Source: Parus major
Lineage: Eukaryota; Chordata; Aves; Passeriformes; Paridae
Length of the DNA stretch: 64,000 nucleotides
Direction: 5' to 3'
Assembly (NCBI RefSeq): GCF_001522545.3
Contig: NC_031781.1
Coordinates: 9,987,487-10,051,486, forward strand
The notes beneath the pieces were generated by a model that saw only the letters and a list, made by a program, of their open reading frames with translations, had not been told where the DNA came from and searched no databases. This document shows positions 12,261 through 24,063 of the stretch, in pieces. Position 1 is the first letter of the stretch. Each line of letters begins with the position of its first letter. The position numbers and the translations under genes are program-made.

Positions 12261-12440
12261 GAAGATGTAGACTGGAGACAAAGAGGAGATGGATGATTTC
12301 AGTGAGGCATTTCAGGAAATGTTTGAAGAGAGCAGCTGCCCCCCATCCTGATTAGCTGCACATCACTCTGCCAGCTTGATTTCAAAAGCAGGTGAGGGTG
12401 CAGAAAAGGGGTAGAGAGAATGTCTGGAGAAGGGAGCCAG

Positions 12441-12458
12441 GCAGCAGCAGCAGCAGCA
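12441..12458. repeat. short (GCA)6 trinucleotide repeat
   Basis: Six uninterrupted GCA units are followed by ATGCTG. The repeat lies in no supported coding frame. Confidence 0.95.
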
Positions 12459-14118
12459 ATGCTGATTTTTCTCATCCTGTTTATTCAGATGGATTGTTAG
12501 GGATTGTTTTATTCCTGATGCTGTTTCACACCTTATTTAATACTTTTCCATATTTTTGCACCCATCCTAATTCCAAGGGTTCAAGATGGCTGTTTTCTGC
12601 AGCCAGCTAATACCTTCAGAGCGGATAATCTGGGGATTCTCTGTGTTTGATATACTTACCACACTGCTGCTCAACTCCCATGCTGTGCCTCAAATATTTA
12701 TTTAAAAAAAAATAAAAAAGGAAAAAACCCCAAACCTTCTCCAGGCTGTTTCCTCCACAGCTTTTGCTGCAGAAACTTCCCATGACACCTTCCATGGGGA
12801 GCTTGCAGGACACTGATCTTTCTGTTTATTCATTTATTTTTGGCAGCATCACTAGCTGTCTCCAAAGAAGGGGGTGAAGGCATTTGAGAAGATAATTTTT
12901 AGACATTTATCATGGCTCTGCCCAGGTGGGCAGGCACAGTCCTCACTCTGGAGTCATGTGTGCTGTGTGGGTGATGAACTGCCACGTCCCAGCCCCAGAG
13001 CTGGCAGCACACTGCCCATACAGATACAATTTGCATTTTACTTGCCTGGGGCTGCTCATGTTTTTGCAGAGGACAGGGCAAAGATCCAGCTTTAACAAAG
13101 ACTTTTTAAAGTGAGACTCATAAAAGTGTGCCAGGAACTCAGTTTCCTTATGTTCAACCAAGGTAGAGAAAAGTGAGGAAGATGGCTCTATATTTGAATT
13201 GCTGGTTTTTTGTGGGATTTTTTATTGTTTTCTTTTTTCCATGAACTACTAAATATTGAGCAACAAAAGTTTATAATTTGAGCAATTTTCTCTTCCTAGA
13301 TTTGGAATTTTCCTTATTAACTGGCTGTAAGGTCTGCTTAAAAATTAGACATAATACCCTGTCGTCAGTGGCCAGGGCAATTCTGGAAAACAGATCTTTT
13401 CAGAACTGGAAAGAAGTTTCCAGGACACTATGCCATCCCAGATTTTAGGAATGGCATAATAAACAAAGAACTGTGTATCTCTTGCCTGGGACACTGTATT
13501 TTCCCGGTCCCATTCCTTCTAAGACACAGCCCCTGGTAGAATGCTGGCTCCCAGAGCAGAGGCAGAAAACAGGCTTCTGGCCCCAGTGTGGACACTGATG
13601 TGTGACCCAGCATGAAATCATGATCCTTGTTCCTTGGAGGGGATGAGGCTGGTTTTAGATTTATTGGCCTGGATATCTTTTCCTGGCTAGGTTTGCTTGC
13701 TCTCCCTCCTGCAGGAGCTGTTGGAAAGCATGGTTTAGCAGGCAGTGATTCCTAGAGCTGCAGAGTTTCTCAAGGCTGGCGTGGGCAGCACACAACCTCT
13801 GCCCACAGAGGCTCCTCTGTGGTGGTTTAAATCTTCCTTGCACTGTTCTGCCAAACCTAGTTCCTTTTTCTTGATGGTCTGCAAGATAAAAAAGCCTCTA
13901 CAGAACCAGTGCTGCGAGCAACAGGGACCCTGTGGTTTCCATCAGCTGGTGGTGATGTTGATGATATATAGAAAAGGAAATTGTATTTAACAAAAGAGGA
14001 ACATTTGTTGTCTGCATGAGACTTTCCCCCTCTCTTCACTCCCTTTCTGTTTGCTGCTGCAGGGAGGTAGTGACTGGCTGGGCAGCACTGAGCTTGTCTC
14101 TGCTCTCTGGCTCCTGCT

Positions 14119-14653
14119 TGGGACTGGAGCAGCTGGAGCTGTCCTGGGGCTGGGACTGTCCTGGGNNNNNNNNNNNNNNNNNNNNNNNNNNNNNNNNNNN
14201 NNNNNNNNNNNNNNNNNNNNNNNNNNNNNNNNNNNNNNNNNNNNNNNNNNNNNNNNNNNNNNNNNNNNNNNNNNNNNNNNNNNNNNNNNNNNNNNNNNNN
14301 NNNNNNNNNNNNNNNNNNNNNNNNNNNNNNNNNNNNNNNNNNNNNNNNNNNNNNNNNNNNNNNNNNNNNNNNNNNNNNNNNNNNNNNNNNNNNNNNNNNN
14401 NNNNNNNNNNNNNNNNNNNNNNNNNNNNNNNNNNNNNNNNNNNNNNNNNNNNNNNNNNNNNNNNNNNNNNNNNNNNNNNNNNNNNNNNNNNNNNNNNNNN
14501 NNNNNNNNNNNNNNNNNNNNNNNNNNNNNNNNNNNNNNNNNNNNNNNNNNNNNNNNNNNNNNNNNNNNNNNNNNNNNNNNNNNNNNNNNNNNNNNGCTGT
14601 CCTGGGGCTGGGGCTGGAGCTGCCTTGGGGCTGGCTCTTCTCCCCTGCAATGA
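14119..14653. repeat. GC-rich CTGTCCTGGGGCTGGG minisatellite interrupted by an assembly gap
   Basis: Left of the gap, units of the type CTGTCCTGGGGCTGGGA appear (about 14139-14165). Right of it, the same words resume at 14596 (GCTGTCCTGGGGCTGGGG, then CTGGAGCTGCCTTGGGGCTGG). The repeat unit is about 17 bases and degenerate. The 430 N lie between two stretches of the same array, so the missing bases are most likely more copies, and the true length is unknown. Frames reading through the N on both strands are artefacts. Confidence 0.9.
14166..14595. other. assembly gap, 430 N
   Basis: An unbroken run of N. Nothing can be annotated inside it. Confidence 1.
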
Positions 14654-17600
14654 GAGAATGAAAGCTCCACTGAAGGCACCTTTGTGTCAAAGCCCTACAA
14701 ACTCTGCTGGATGGGTAGATTTTCTCTGCAGACTCTGTAAGAACATCAGGGCCTCTGCCAGGGGTTTTCAGCTGCTCTCTGTACTGCTGTTAATTCTTTT
14801 TTTTTTTTTTTTCCATTTTCTTTACCCTAACTCATTTCACTGGCGCTTTTACCAGCATTTCCTACATTTTTCAAGATGTGATAATCTGGCTTTCTGATGA
14901 CCTATCGCAAGAGAAAGTTGGGCTACTTATCAGTGAAAGGTACCTTGTCAAATGACTTGGTAGCAGTGCTATATTTAAACAGAAGCAGATGAAAAGCCAT
15001 GGGGAATAGAAACCACTGCTGCAAAGGTATTAAAGAAGATGCTGTTGTGTGAACAGGGATATGGGGGGAGGTGAAGTTGGAGGCTCCAGAGTTTGCTGTG
15101 GGCTCAGTAAATAACTTATTCTGTCTAACACTTGCCATGAAATATCCTAACAATACTCAGGCACTAGTGGTAGCAGAGATATTATCACTTGGGGAGACAA
15201 CAGAAATGGCCTTATCATTTTGACAATGGCTTTTTTCCCTTATTATCGCTAAGTAACAATATCTCTGTTTCACTGCCACTACTGAGCCATTGTTTTTTTG
15301 ATAAATAGAGTCCTTTTTGTGATTTCCTTTTCCCTGCTTGTATTTTATCCTTTGCGCATGTGTGCATGTGAGCAGATTTTAAAAAAAGATGTTCCACCCG
15401 ATGGAGCAATATTAAAGACTACATCTTGTAAAAACAGAAGGAGCTGTCAGAGGGGATAGCTACACAAATGTATGACTTACCTGGTGTCTAAGGGACTTGT
15501 GGTGCCCCTAGGCTTACAGAAATTCCATTCCACCCGGGTCCCAACCCCCCTCAATGAAAAATGGGAGTGTATAAGAGCTGGAGTACACAAGATGTTAGTG
15601 CCCACTGGTCAGCAGGGATGTCATATTGCATCCAGAACTGCCCATAACAAAATCTGCATGCTTTGGTGTCCAGTTTGTTCTCAGATGTTCACATAAAGAT
15701 GTTCACATAAACCACGTCCAGCCCAGGTACAGCTCATACAAATGCAATGCTCAGTGCGCTCTTCAGTGTGCTCCCAAAATGCTTCAGCATTTGAGGCCAC
15801 ATCTCAGCTTCCCTCCAGCCCTGTCACAGAGCTGGGAAACTTGGATGGAGCAAGCAGAAGTTAAACTGAGGGCATATAGTTCCATTAGTTATGGTATATA
15901 GTGACACCTGGGTGTATTCACGTTTGAGTCAGCTGAACATTCATCCTAATTTACCCTCTGTTCTCTTTCCATTCCTTTCCCATGCCCATCCCCATGGTGT
16001 CTGAGCACTGCTGTCTACCTGACTTACCGTCAGTGTTATGGATTGCCATCTGCCTGGGCTGTGAGTGCTCTCCCCTCACGCACCCATCATCCACAGTGGG
16101 CCTGTCTGGATACTCCTCTCTGCTGATGAGCTGCCACTGTCTGGTCTGTGCACCACAGAGAACCCTCCACCAGAGCCATTGCTATGGTTACAGGCATCCT
16201 GGGGGCAGTGGGACCAACAGGAGCCGTAAATGAAGGTACTGCTGCAGTATTTGCATAAAGACTCCCTACCTGCTGTGGAACAGCCACGTTCTCCAAAATC
16301 TCTCCCACGAGTTTCTGTCACTGCCTTTGCAAATCTGCATAGATGGGACATTGGGACTCAATTTACACTTTCTTGGCTTGGACTCATAGTGAGAACACTT
16401 TCCATAGAGGAGGAGAGAAAATTTATCTTAGAAGATGACAGTATTCAGCTCCCTTGAATGTGAAATAATAAGAGGGAAGATCATTTTTTACCCTCTCCCC
16501 ACCTTTGCATGCCCTGCTTTGCAGAGAGCCTCAGAGTGCTTGAACCAGCAATATGGTAAGATACTTGTTAGCCCCAAAAACCCAGGCAGTGGGGAAGGGA
16601 ATCATCTATCATGCCCATGCTCCATCACTCCCACTGCAGAACTAAATGATGCGCTCAAAACCTGCCACTAAATGGAGGGAAAATGTGACCAGCCTAACTG
16701 CTATCAGAAAGTTAAATGCTTAAAATAACATCACTGGAGGATCACAGAGAAAGGACAGGAGGTAAAGTAGGCTATTTGCCTTGTCTGTGTTATTTTTTCT
16801 CCCAAACAGAGGAGGTGCATAGTGAAATTAACCTCTACTCGTTTGATATCCTCCCCTCTGCTCTTGTGCACACACACTCTCTCTCTCTTTTAAGGCTTAT
16901 ATATTATGATTCGATGCAGGAGGATTTTTCATTAGAAGATATGAATAAGGCTTTAATACAAATCAGTCCAGAGAGTCTTTTGACAGGATTTTTAAATAGT
17001 GCCCCTTGTCTCCCTGATGCAGCCACACACTGTCTTGTTCCCATGCTGACCTCTTTGTCTTTCCTCATTAAAGAGCTGGTCCAGGCTGCTGAGCCCTCTC
17101 CCTTTCTGGAGATTTTCACTGCTTTGTCTCATGTGCAGGCACTCCTGCTGCTGACCGACAGCTCCTCATCCCCAGTAATTTCTGCACTGCATTAATTTCT
17201 CATTAATCTGCATCATGATTTATGAGTCTTAAATGATGGAAGACTTCTAGAGTAGTGCTTCTCATTTGGCCTGCTGGCTTTTCTCCCTTTCTCCTTCACC
17301 CTCCTTCAAAAGTGGATAGACCTCTTCTCCTACACAAGCTGTCTGCAGAGCACCTGTGGATGGTACAAGTGGGGAGAAACAGGTTAATCATAGTGCTTTC
17401 TAGCTGTTTTCCTTGTAAATGGTTTGGGAAAATAAATGCTAGGGAGAAAAGGGACCCACTTTGCTTTTCTCAAGTTCTTCAGTAGCTGCTCTCCAAGTCT
17501 GTGAGTGTGCAGTGGCTGTGACAGCCCTGGGGAGTGCTGCCAAAGCCTTTTTGGACTTTGGAGAGGTTTCAGCAAGGAAATTTTATACCACCCTGCAGGG

Positions 17601-18770
17601 ACCAATCACATTAGCAAGAAGGATGGTGACTCCTGACTGGGTAGAGAGCTCGACCTTCATGCCAGGGGTGGATGAAGCACAGGACCTGGGCATGTTGCTG
17701 TCAGTCTGGCTCAGGGCAGTGGGGAAAGAGAAATCTGTGCACTCCTTGTACTGATTTCATGGCACTATGCTATAGCCCTGCACCAAAATTACCTTTCCTT
17801 CCATTTTCAGCAGTAGGTGTAAAAGAGAATGGAAAATTACTCTGTTTTAGTTACCCACCAGTACTTTTTGTGCTCCTCTAGAGCTCCTGAATTCATAGAA
17901 TTTGAGGCTATAAATAGTGATGGGATTTCCTCTTCTCTTCTGGTTATTGCTACATGGCTCTGGTCCTCAGGAGAGTCAGAAAACACAAAGAGGTGGGAAA
18001 TGTTTTGTTTGGAAGACAAGAGAAGAAAATGCTGAATGCACAAGGCAGGATGACTGAAAGCAGCACAGAGTTATGGCAGCAGTGGGAAAGTGAATAGCAG
18101 AGTCAGGAGAGACAAAAGAAGCAATGGCTGGAGGTTGATTACAAAATTCTCCATGCTCTGCCCTGACTCCACTGGTCCTCCACTGCTCAGTGAAGCCAGT
18201 GGAAATATTGCTGTTGACTTCCTGTCGATGCATTCAGGTTTCAGACAATTGATACATGCTAAATTTCAGACAGAAATATTCTTCATGGCTCAACAGGTCA
18301 TGAATCATGAGCATGATTGTCCCACCAAGAAAAAAAATAAGGAAAACTATCTGAACTTTTCCTTTGTAGGAAGAGATTTGATTTCAGGTGAGTTTAGGAA
18401 AAGAGGATTTGTCTCAGATCTTTATTTTCCTGGTTTCTTCGCTATTTGTGATATTCACAAATTGATTCAGATCTTCTAACAAACAGTGTGTGAAGCTGGT
18501 TCTAGCTCTCAGGCTGCCAAACTGCCAGAGAGAAGGTTTAGAAAAGCAGTGGTGACCAGAACTAGCATTAAAGCTTAGTTATTACTGCATTAATATGTAG
18601 ATAAATATGTAGTTACTTCAACAGCAACAGGGGAAAGCTGTTTCTTTTGGGGGCTGGAAATAGAAGGGGAAAATTGCTCAGCTTCTTAGCCAATGTTTTA
18701 AATTGATATTTAGGAGAGCAATTTCTGTGTAGCTTGGAAAAGAGGAGAGTGAGAGGAAAAATATTCATGT
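14654..18770. other. unique noncoding sequence, no supported gene
   Basis: A T run sits at 14797-14812 and a 14-bp tandem duplication at 15683-15710. The 159-codon plus-strand frame at 16716-17195 has no recognised family. Its last part and the following 60 bases (17180-17250) are AT-rich, with repeated CATTAAT-type words that look more like regulatory DNA than coding. A short CACACA/CTCTCT run lies near 16870-16888. Confidence 0.6.
15683..15710. repeat. perfect 14-bp tandem duplication
   Basis: AGATGTTCACATAA occurs twice without a spacer (15683-15696 and 15697-15710), identical in both copies. Confidence 0.97.
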
Positions 18771-19260
18771 AAAAGTCTTTCTGATTCTACGTTGTTAATA
18801 CTTTAAATCTTTTGAATTTGGGTAGCGTGACTCAAAAGGGAAAATCAGAAATTGTCTCTATGTTAATAGAGCTTTTACAGAGAGCACAAAAGCTTGGGGT
18901 GGGAAGAGTGTAAAAATATTTTAATAGGTAACCTTTTATTCAGCAAAATATGTATTACTTCCTATTATGATAAACAGTTTGCATATTTGAGATGAAAATG
19001 TTTATACATATACATTACAATTACATATTCATCTGACTTTATATTACATACACAACTCAATTTGAATAAATGTCTGAAGCCAAAGGAATGAATTAGTATT
19101 GGTGCTGAGTACTTTCTTTGCCCTTCTCCATTGTGTTTGCAAGATTTGCATTTTATAGTTGCACATTAACAAATATGCATATTTCATTATGGTTTTGGAT
19201 TAAAAGGTTATCATCTCTGTTACCCATTAGTAATAAACAAACACAGACTTTCCATGTGAA
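18770..19260. promoter_or_regulatory. candidate regulatory element with clustered POU-octamer words
   Basis: This is a markedly AT-rich, non-repetitive block. It carries TTTGCATAT (18978-18986), the exact octamer ATTTGCAT (19144-19151) and the perfect 14-base palindrome AAATATGCATATTT (19171-19184). All three are words that POU-domain factors (OCT/BRN types) bind, alone or as dimers. Surrounding TAAT/ATTA words could bind homeodomain partners. No open frame of length crosses it. It is my best candidate enhancer in this half of the window, though unsupported by conservation or chromatin data. Confidence 0.33.
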
Positions 19261-22200
19261 TTTATCCCTGGCTCAGCTGTTTGCTGATTAGGTTGTTGTC
19301 TCTGGGTTTCCTTGTGTTATCCTTGTGTAGAATCCCTAAAGCGGTTTCTAAAGTGTTTATTGTCCTCTGGGGAGCAGTGAATGAGAAAGGGAGGCAGGCA
19401 AAGACCCAGAGCCATCCTCAGCTGGTGAAAAGATGGGAAGGTAGGGTCAGGTCCAATCTGCAGCCAGGTTAGGAGCCTTGTTTGGGTGGGTGGCCCCCAA
19501 AGCCTGGACCTTGTGGCAGAAAATGATCCTTTGGAAAACCTGTTTGAAGGCTGGGCAGGGTGAGAGGGGCAGAAACCTGGTGATGAGCAGGAAGCAGCTT
19601 GATCACCCCACTGTCCAAAAACATAAGAGCTTCAAATCAGGATGTTCCTCCTATGCCAGGGTGATCCAAACTCCTAAGTTCTTATTCCTTGATATCATCT
19701 GCATTCAACCTCTTTTGCAAAAAACCCCTCCTTGATCAGTTCTGTGTCTGCAGGCATTTGTAGGGTGGAGGCAGGGAAGGATCAGGGTTGAAGGATCCCT
19801 GATTTCCTGAGCTGGGGCCCAGGCACTTCCCACCACTCTGGAGTGAGCTGCACGGATTCTGGGAGAGATATTTTAGAGTAGCTGAATTGTGAGGAGAGCC
19901 AGCATCCAAAAAATAGCAAGAATCTGTTTCTCCAGGTAGCACGTAGAGGAGGCTGCCCTGTGAAATCAGAGTGGGCAGAGGGCTGTCACCCCACAGAAGG
20001 GAGAGGCTCTGTCCTAAAGCCAGATGTTATTTGCCAAGCTGATGTGGGGCTGGACCAGTGTCCTCTTGCAATAGAGCTGTGTATGCCATAGGATTATAGG
20101 CTATAGTTCTAACTGCTCACCTGCTGCAAATAAGCTCCATGTGTAAAAACCAATGGAATTTCACTGGGTTTTTATTTTCACTTTATTCCTGTTTTTTTTT
20201 AATACAACTTTGCCAAATTCAGTGGGTGTAAATGCCTCAAAAGAAGCCATTTTGACTTATTTTTCCTCTTCTTCATGGGAAAGGAAAACCAAAAGATTCA
20301 GTGCCTCTTCAGCAGAAGAAATAAAAATAGAGACTCCCAGGGTGGGTATCTACACAGCTCCTAGGATGCTACTTTGGGCTCATCTGATGTGCCAAAAGTT
20401 GTCAACTTGCTGCTTCTGCCCTCTGTTTACTCTCTAATCCTGCAAGCTCTCTGCTTTGCTAGACTGGCATCATGAGTGTTACTGCCCAAAGTTGTCCCCT
20501 GCTTGGGCCAGGGCTGGACACTCTCTATTAATCCTCTTGAAGATCCATTTCCAAGTGCTAAAACAATGTTTTCTGAATTTTCTGCTCTGTTCCCCGAGGG
20601 AATGATCTCCCCAGAAACAGGGCAACACCCCTGGTCATGTCTTTCCTACTCATTCAACCCCAGCTTGGCTGTTTGCCCAGAATGCTTTAAGGCAAAAATA
20701 TTAGATCAGCTTTCCTTCCATTCTTCCTGGTCCTCCCTGTATCCATCAAAAGGATCCATTGCTTCCTCACAGCTCCCTGTTTAGGTGGCAGCTCCAAAAG
20801 GGAATAACTTCTGGGACAGTAAATGTTTCTGTCCTGATGCAGAACCTGCTGATCTTTCTCAGAGTGATGAGCTGCCTGCTCTTTCCACCCATCCCTGCCA
20901 TCCCACCTGGAGCAGCTCTGGGATGGAAAGCCTATCAAGGGAAGGAGTACTAAAGGTCAAGGTGATAGTAATGCATGCTAATATAATTTACTCACTGAAA
21001 TGGAGCATTCTAATAATTCTGATGCCCAGAATAAAGGCTGCAAAGGAGGTTGGAAATACCACAGTGTGAGACTCAATTGCCCCAGCAGTTCTAACAGGAT
21101 AAAGATATTTTCCCATTCAGCTCCCTAAATCACTTCCAAATTGTCAGTAACTACCATCAGTCAACACTGAAAGGTGTTTAAGGTGGCCTGTGGGTCCCTA
21201 TCAGGTCCCTCACATTGGGTCCCCACCACAGAGTTGTCTCCCATGTGCCTTTGGCATGTGGAGCCTTAGCAGAGAGATCACGTTTGAGCTGCTAATCCTT
21301 GCAGGATTTTTTCACCTGCTACACTGCCAAGCCATTTATGATGGTGATGTGATGTCTGTGCACAGCAGTCTCCTACAAAAGAGTCTGGAGGTGGCAATTC
21401 AGTTCACCTCGACCACCAAACAACCGTCAGATAATTGTAAATTTGGAGTGGAACTAAATAAGCGGTGCATAGCTGCAAGGCTTCATTTCTAGCTACTAAT
21501 CCTCTTAATTTATTGAGTCACCCTGTAAACTATTAGCTAAGTATTGTGAACAAGAGTCTCTGCTGTGTGTAGGCTCATGTAACTACAGATTTCAGTCAGA
21601 ATCTAACTCAATATAGCAATAAATTGATATACTCACATGACATCTAAACTTTAAGTGCATGCTTGAAACTTGAAGCAGTGCAAAGCATTGCTGCAGCACT
21701 GCAAAGCCAGGGGCTTTCATGGAACTGAAAAATTTCAGTGGTCTGCACAAATAGATTATGTCTTTGGACAGGTTTCTGCTACAGATACTGTCTCTACTTT
21801 ATGAGCATCAAAAGCAGCTCTGATCCATAGCCATAAGAAATCTGTAGTCATTTTCTACAAGCCATTGAGAAAAGATTTTCAGAGCTTTTGCACATGAATA
21901 CCATCATGTTGGAGTTGGTCAAATTATCCACTGAAAATGATTTCTGCGAATGATTTAGCTCCTTTAGCAGTTTTCTCCTTGCCAGACTATCTGCAAGCAG
22001 ATTATGAGTTTTATTAAAGTGTTGATTACTTGCAGTTTCACAACTGTTCAAACTATAGTCAGCACTGCCAAATTCAAATGCTGCTCCATCTATGAATGGC
22101 TCTTACTTGCAATGAGTAAGACCTGTCTCTGATTTACTGCTTGTACAAGTGGCCATCCATGTTGTACAGCCTGGTTTCTACTGCTGGGATGGATGGAAGG

Positions 22201-24028
22201 GACATATTAAAGGGAAAGGAAGCCTTCTATTCAAAAATTGTCTGGAATCATTATGGAAGTGCTCTGCTAATCCATTGTGTGAGTAATAAATAGGAACCAT
22301 TGAAAAAATCTTGAAGCATACTTCCAGGAGGAAAACTCCCAGCTACTTAAAGCACCAGTATCTCTGAAACTCATTTATCCCCACTAATATTCTTGAAATA
22401 AACACTCAAGTGTTTGTGAATAAACGTATCCTTTCTGACTGATGTGAATCCATTTGTGGCTATACATTATTCTGAATGAATACTGTAATTCACTCTAATT
22501 TATACAAGAAAGGGGAAATTGATGGAGGAAATAATGAGGTTTGGGGTAATGTAAGCACATCTCCACAGTCTCATGAAAGACTATTGTAACATCTTCAGGC
22601 TGGAAACTGTTTTCTGAAGCTGAGTTGCCCCTGGCTGACACAAGGCTGAAGACATTGTGGTGTTTGTGTCCATCATGCAGGGGGTTGTTTGTGCCCATAA
22701 ACATAAATGTTGGTGATGAACCAATCTGGTGGCAGCCAAACTGGGCAACAGGAGGTGGCATCTCATGGCCACACACTTCTGGGGACACCTTCACATCCCT
22801 CTAGGAGCTGGGGATGCCTAGAGGAGGGATGATACAGTTCCTTTTGTGGTGCTCAGGAAGCATTCAGTGCCAAGTCTGGCAGTAGCCTGCTGCTTTCCTG
22901 TTCCATTTGAGGTGAAGGGAACCCCATTGAGGCAATATGGCAATGTAAAATCACCTGGTTTCTTCTTCTTACACACACTCTCACACTAAGAACTCTTTTT
23001 TTCTGCCTCTCCACCAGATGCATTGAATAAATCAGATTTTCAAAAGAGTTAAATGCTTTGATTTAGGAATTACAAGAGGAGGAAGATATGAAACCATCTT
23101 AGGAGTGCCAGCTACTGAACAGCCTAAATCTGACCCTTGGGCTTTACCCTAAAGTGAAGCTCACTTTTTTTGCTGCCTGAGCTCCACATATGGCAAGTGA
23201 CAAAAAAGGACATTTTCTATCCACCAGAACCAGAAAGTGCAAAATATTAGAGCCAGAAAGAATTTCTTCAGACCAATGAACACTTTCCTGCGTGGTCAGA
23301 AATGCAGTCAGGCTAGGTAAGATAAAAAGGAAGGCAAAGAGTGGATAAGCATCAGTCTAATGATAACAATACAATGTTCTCAGATAATAGAAAGATATGA
23401 CAGCAAACAGTGAAAGGATGAACAAGATAGTTCAGAGAAGGTGCAGTAATATACAGGGGATAATGTGTCAGGAAAATGTCTGCAAAGACAGGAGCTATTT
23501 CTGGGCCACATAAAGTCAACAGGCTGCTCTGAAACCAGGATTTTCTTTGGGCATTTCAAAATGTTTTGCACTTACTTGTAGTAATCCTGAATGTTTTTTC
23601 TCCCTTGCTCAATCACAAGAAATCAAATTGAAAACAGAAGAGACACACAATTGCCTGGCTTCTGTGCCACAGCATCCCTGTCACATTAACCCTCTTGCCA
23701 CTGGAAGGGTGTCAGCTGGGGCTCTACGTTCAGGTTTCAGCAGGGCTCCAATCTTGGCAGTGCTGTGCAAGGACAGTGCTGGCCAAAAAACCAGCAGAAG
23801 CTGAGCAGCTCCCAGTAAATTCACAGTCAAAGATTTACTGGAATTGGTTTTTCCCTTTTTCCTGTGCATGGTTTGTTCATTCAAGGTATTTCTCTTCAGT
23901 TTTCACATTTGTGTGAAATTCTATCAGGAGTTTCAGCTCGGTGAATATTCTGGTGGTACCATGCAAATATCTATGGGCTGAGGGAATATGACAGGGGAAT
24001 AGGTAGGAGTTAAAAGGTGTTACTAAAA
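19261..24028. other. unique noncoding sequence, no supported gene
   Basis: Short frames only (at most 102 codons), none recognised. One AT-rich stretch with unusual CpGs at 21380-21560 is listed separately. Near 22403-22418 the arms AAACACT and AGTGTTT flank a CA spacer, a small inverted repeat. No interspersed repeat was identified. Confidence 0.6.
21380..21560. promoter_or_regulatory. candidate noncoding regulatory element
   Basis: In an AT-rich context several CpGs are retained (near 21410, 21425 and 21463), unusual for neutrally evolving vertebrate DNA. Words include TAATCC (21497-21502, bicoid-class homeodomain such as OTX/PITX), ATAATTG and TGAGTCA (21514-21520, AP-1). The mix resembles conserved noncoding elements. 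Evidence is by eye only. Confidence 0.25.
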
Positions 24029-24063
24029 GTGAAGTGGATCATCAGTTCCAGGATCCACTTCAC
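24029..24063. other. perfect 12-bp stem-loop
   Basis: GTGAAGTGGATC (24029-24040) and GATCCACTTCAC (24052-24063) are exact reverse complements around an 11-base loop. The pairing does not extend outward, so the hairpin is too short for a typical microRNA precursor. It might be a cruciform-prone site or the scar of an inverted duplication. Confidence 0.9.

Larger units (their letters stand above)
9687..14118. other. unique noncoding sequence with small repeats
   Basis: No supported gene is seen. The 182-codon plus-strand frame at 11807-12355 has no recognisable domain. The stretch contains a 14-bp tandem repeat at 11376-11403, a short GCA repeat at 12441-12458 and a TCF/SOX-motif stretch near 12100-12260, each listed separately. 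No interspersed repeat was recognised. Confidence 0.6.

Noticed and set aside
11807..12355. 182-codon plus-strand frame
   Set aside because: No recognisable domain, no splice or start context, and the DNA under its second half looks like noncoding regulatory sequence.
13857..14897. Frames of 200-293 codons on both strands
   Set aside because: Most of their length is the run of N. The real codons at the edges come from a GC-rich minisatellite.
16716..17195. 159-codon plus-strand frame rich in Leu and Ser
   Set aside because: The predicted protein resembles no family known to me, and its AT-rich end continues as enhancer-like sequence beyond the stop.
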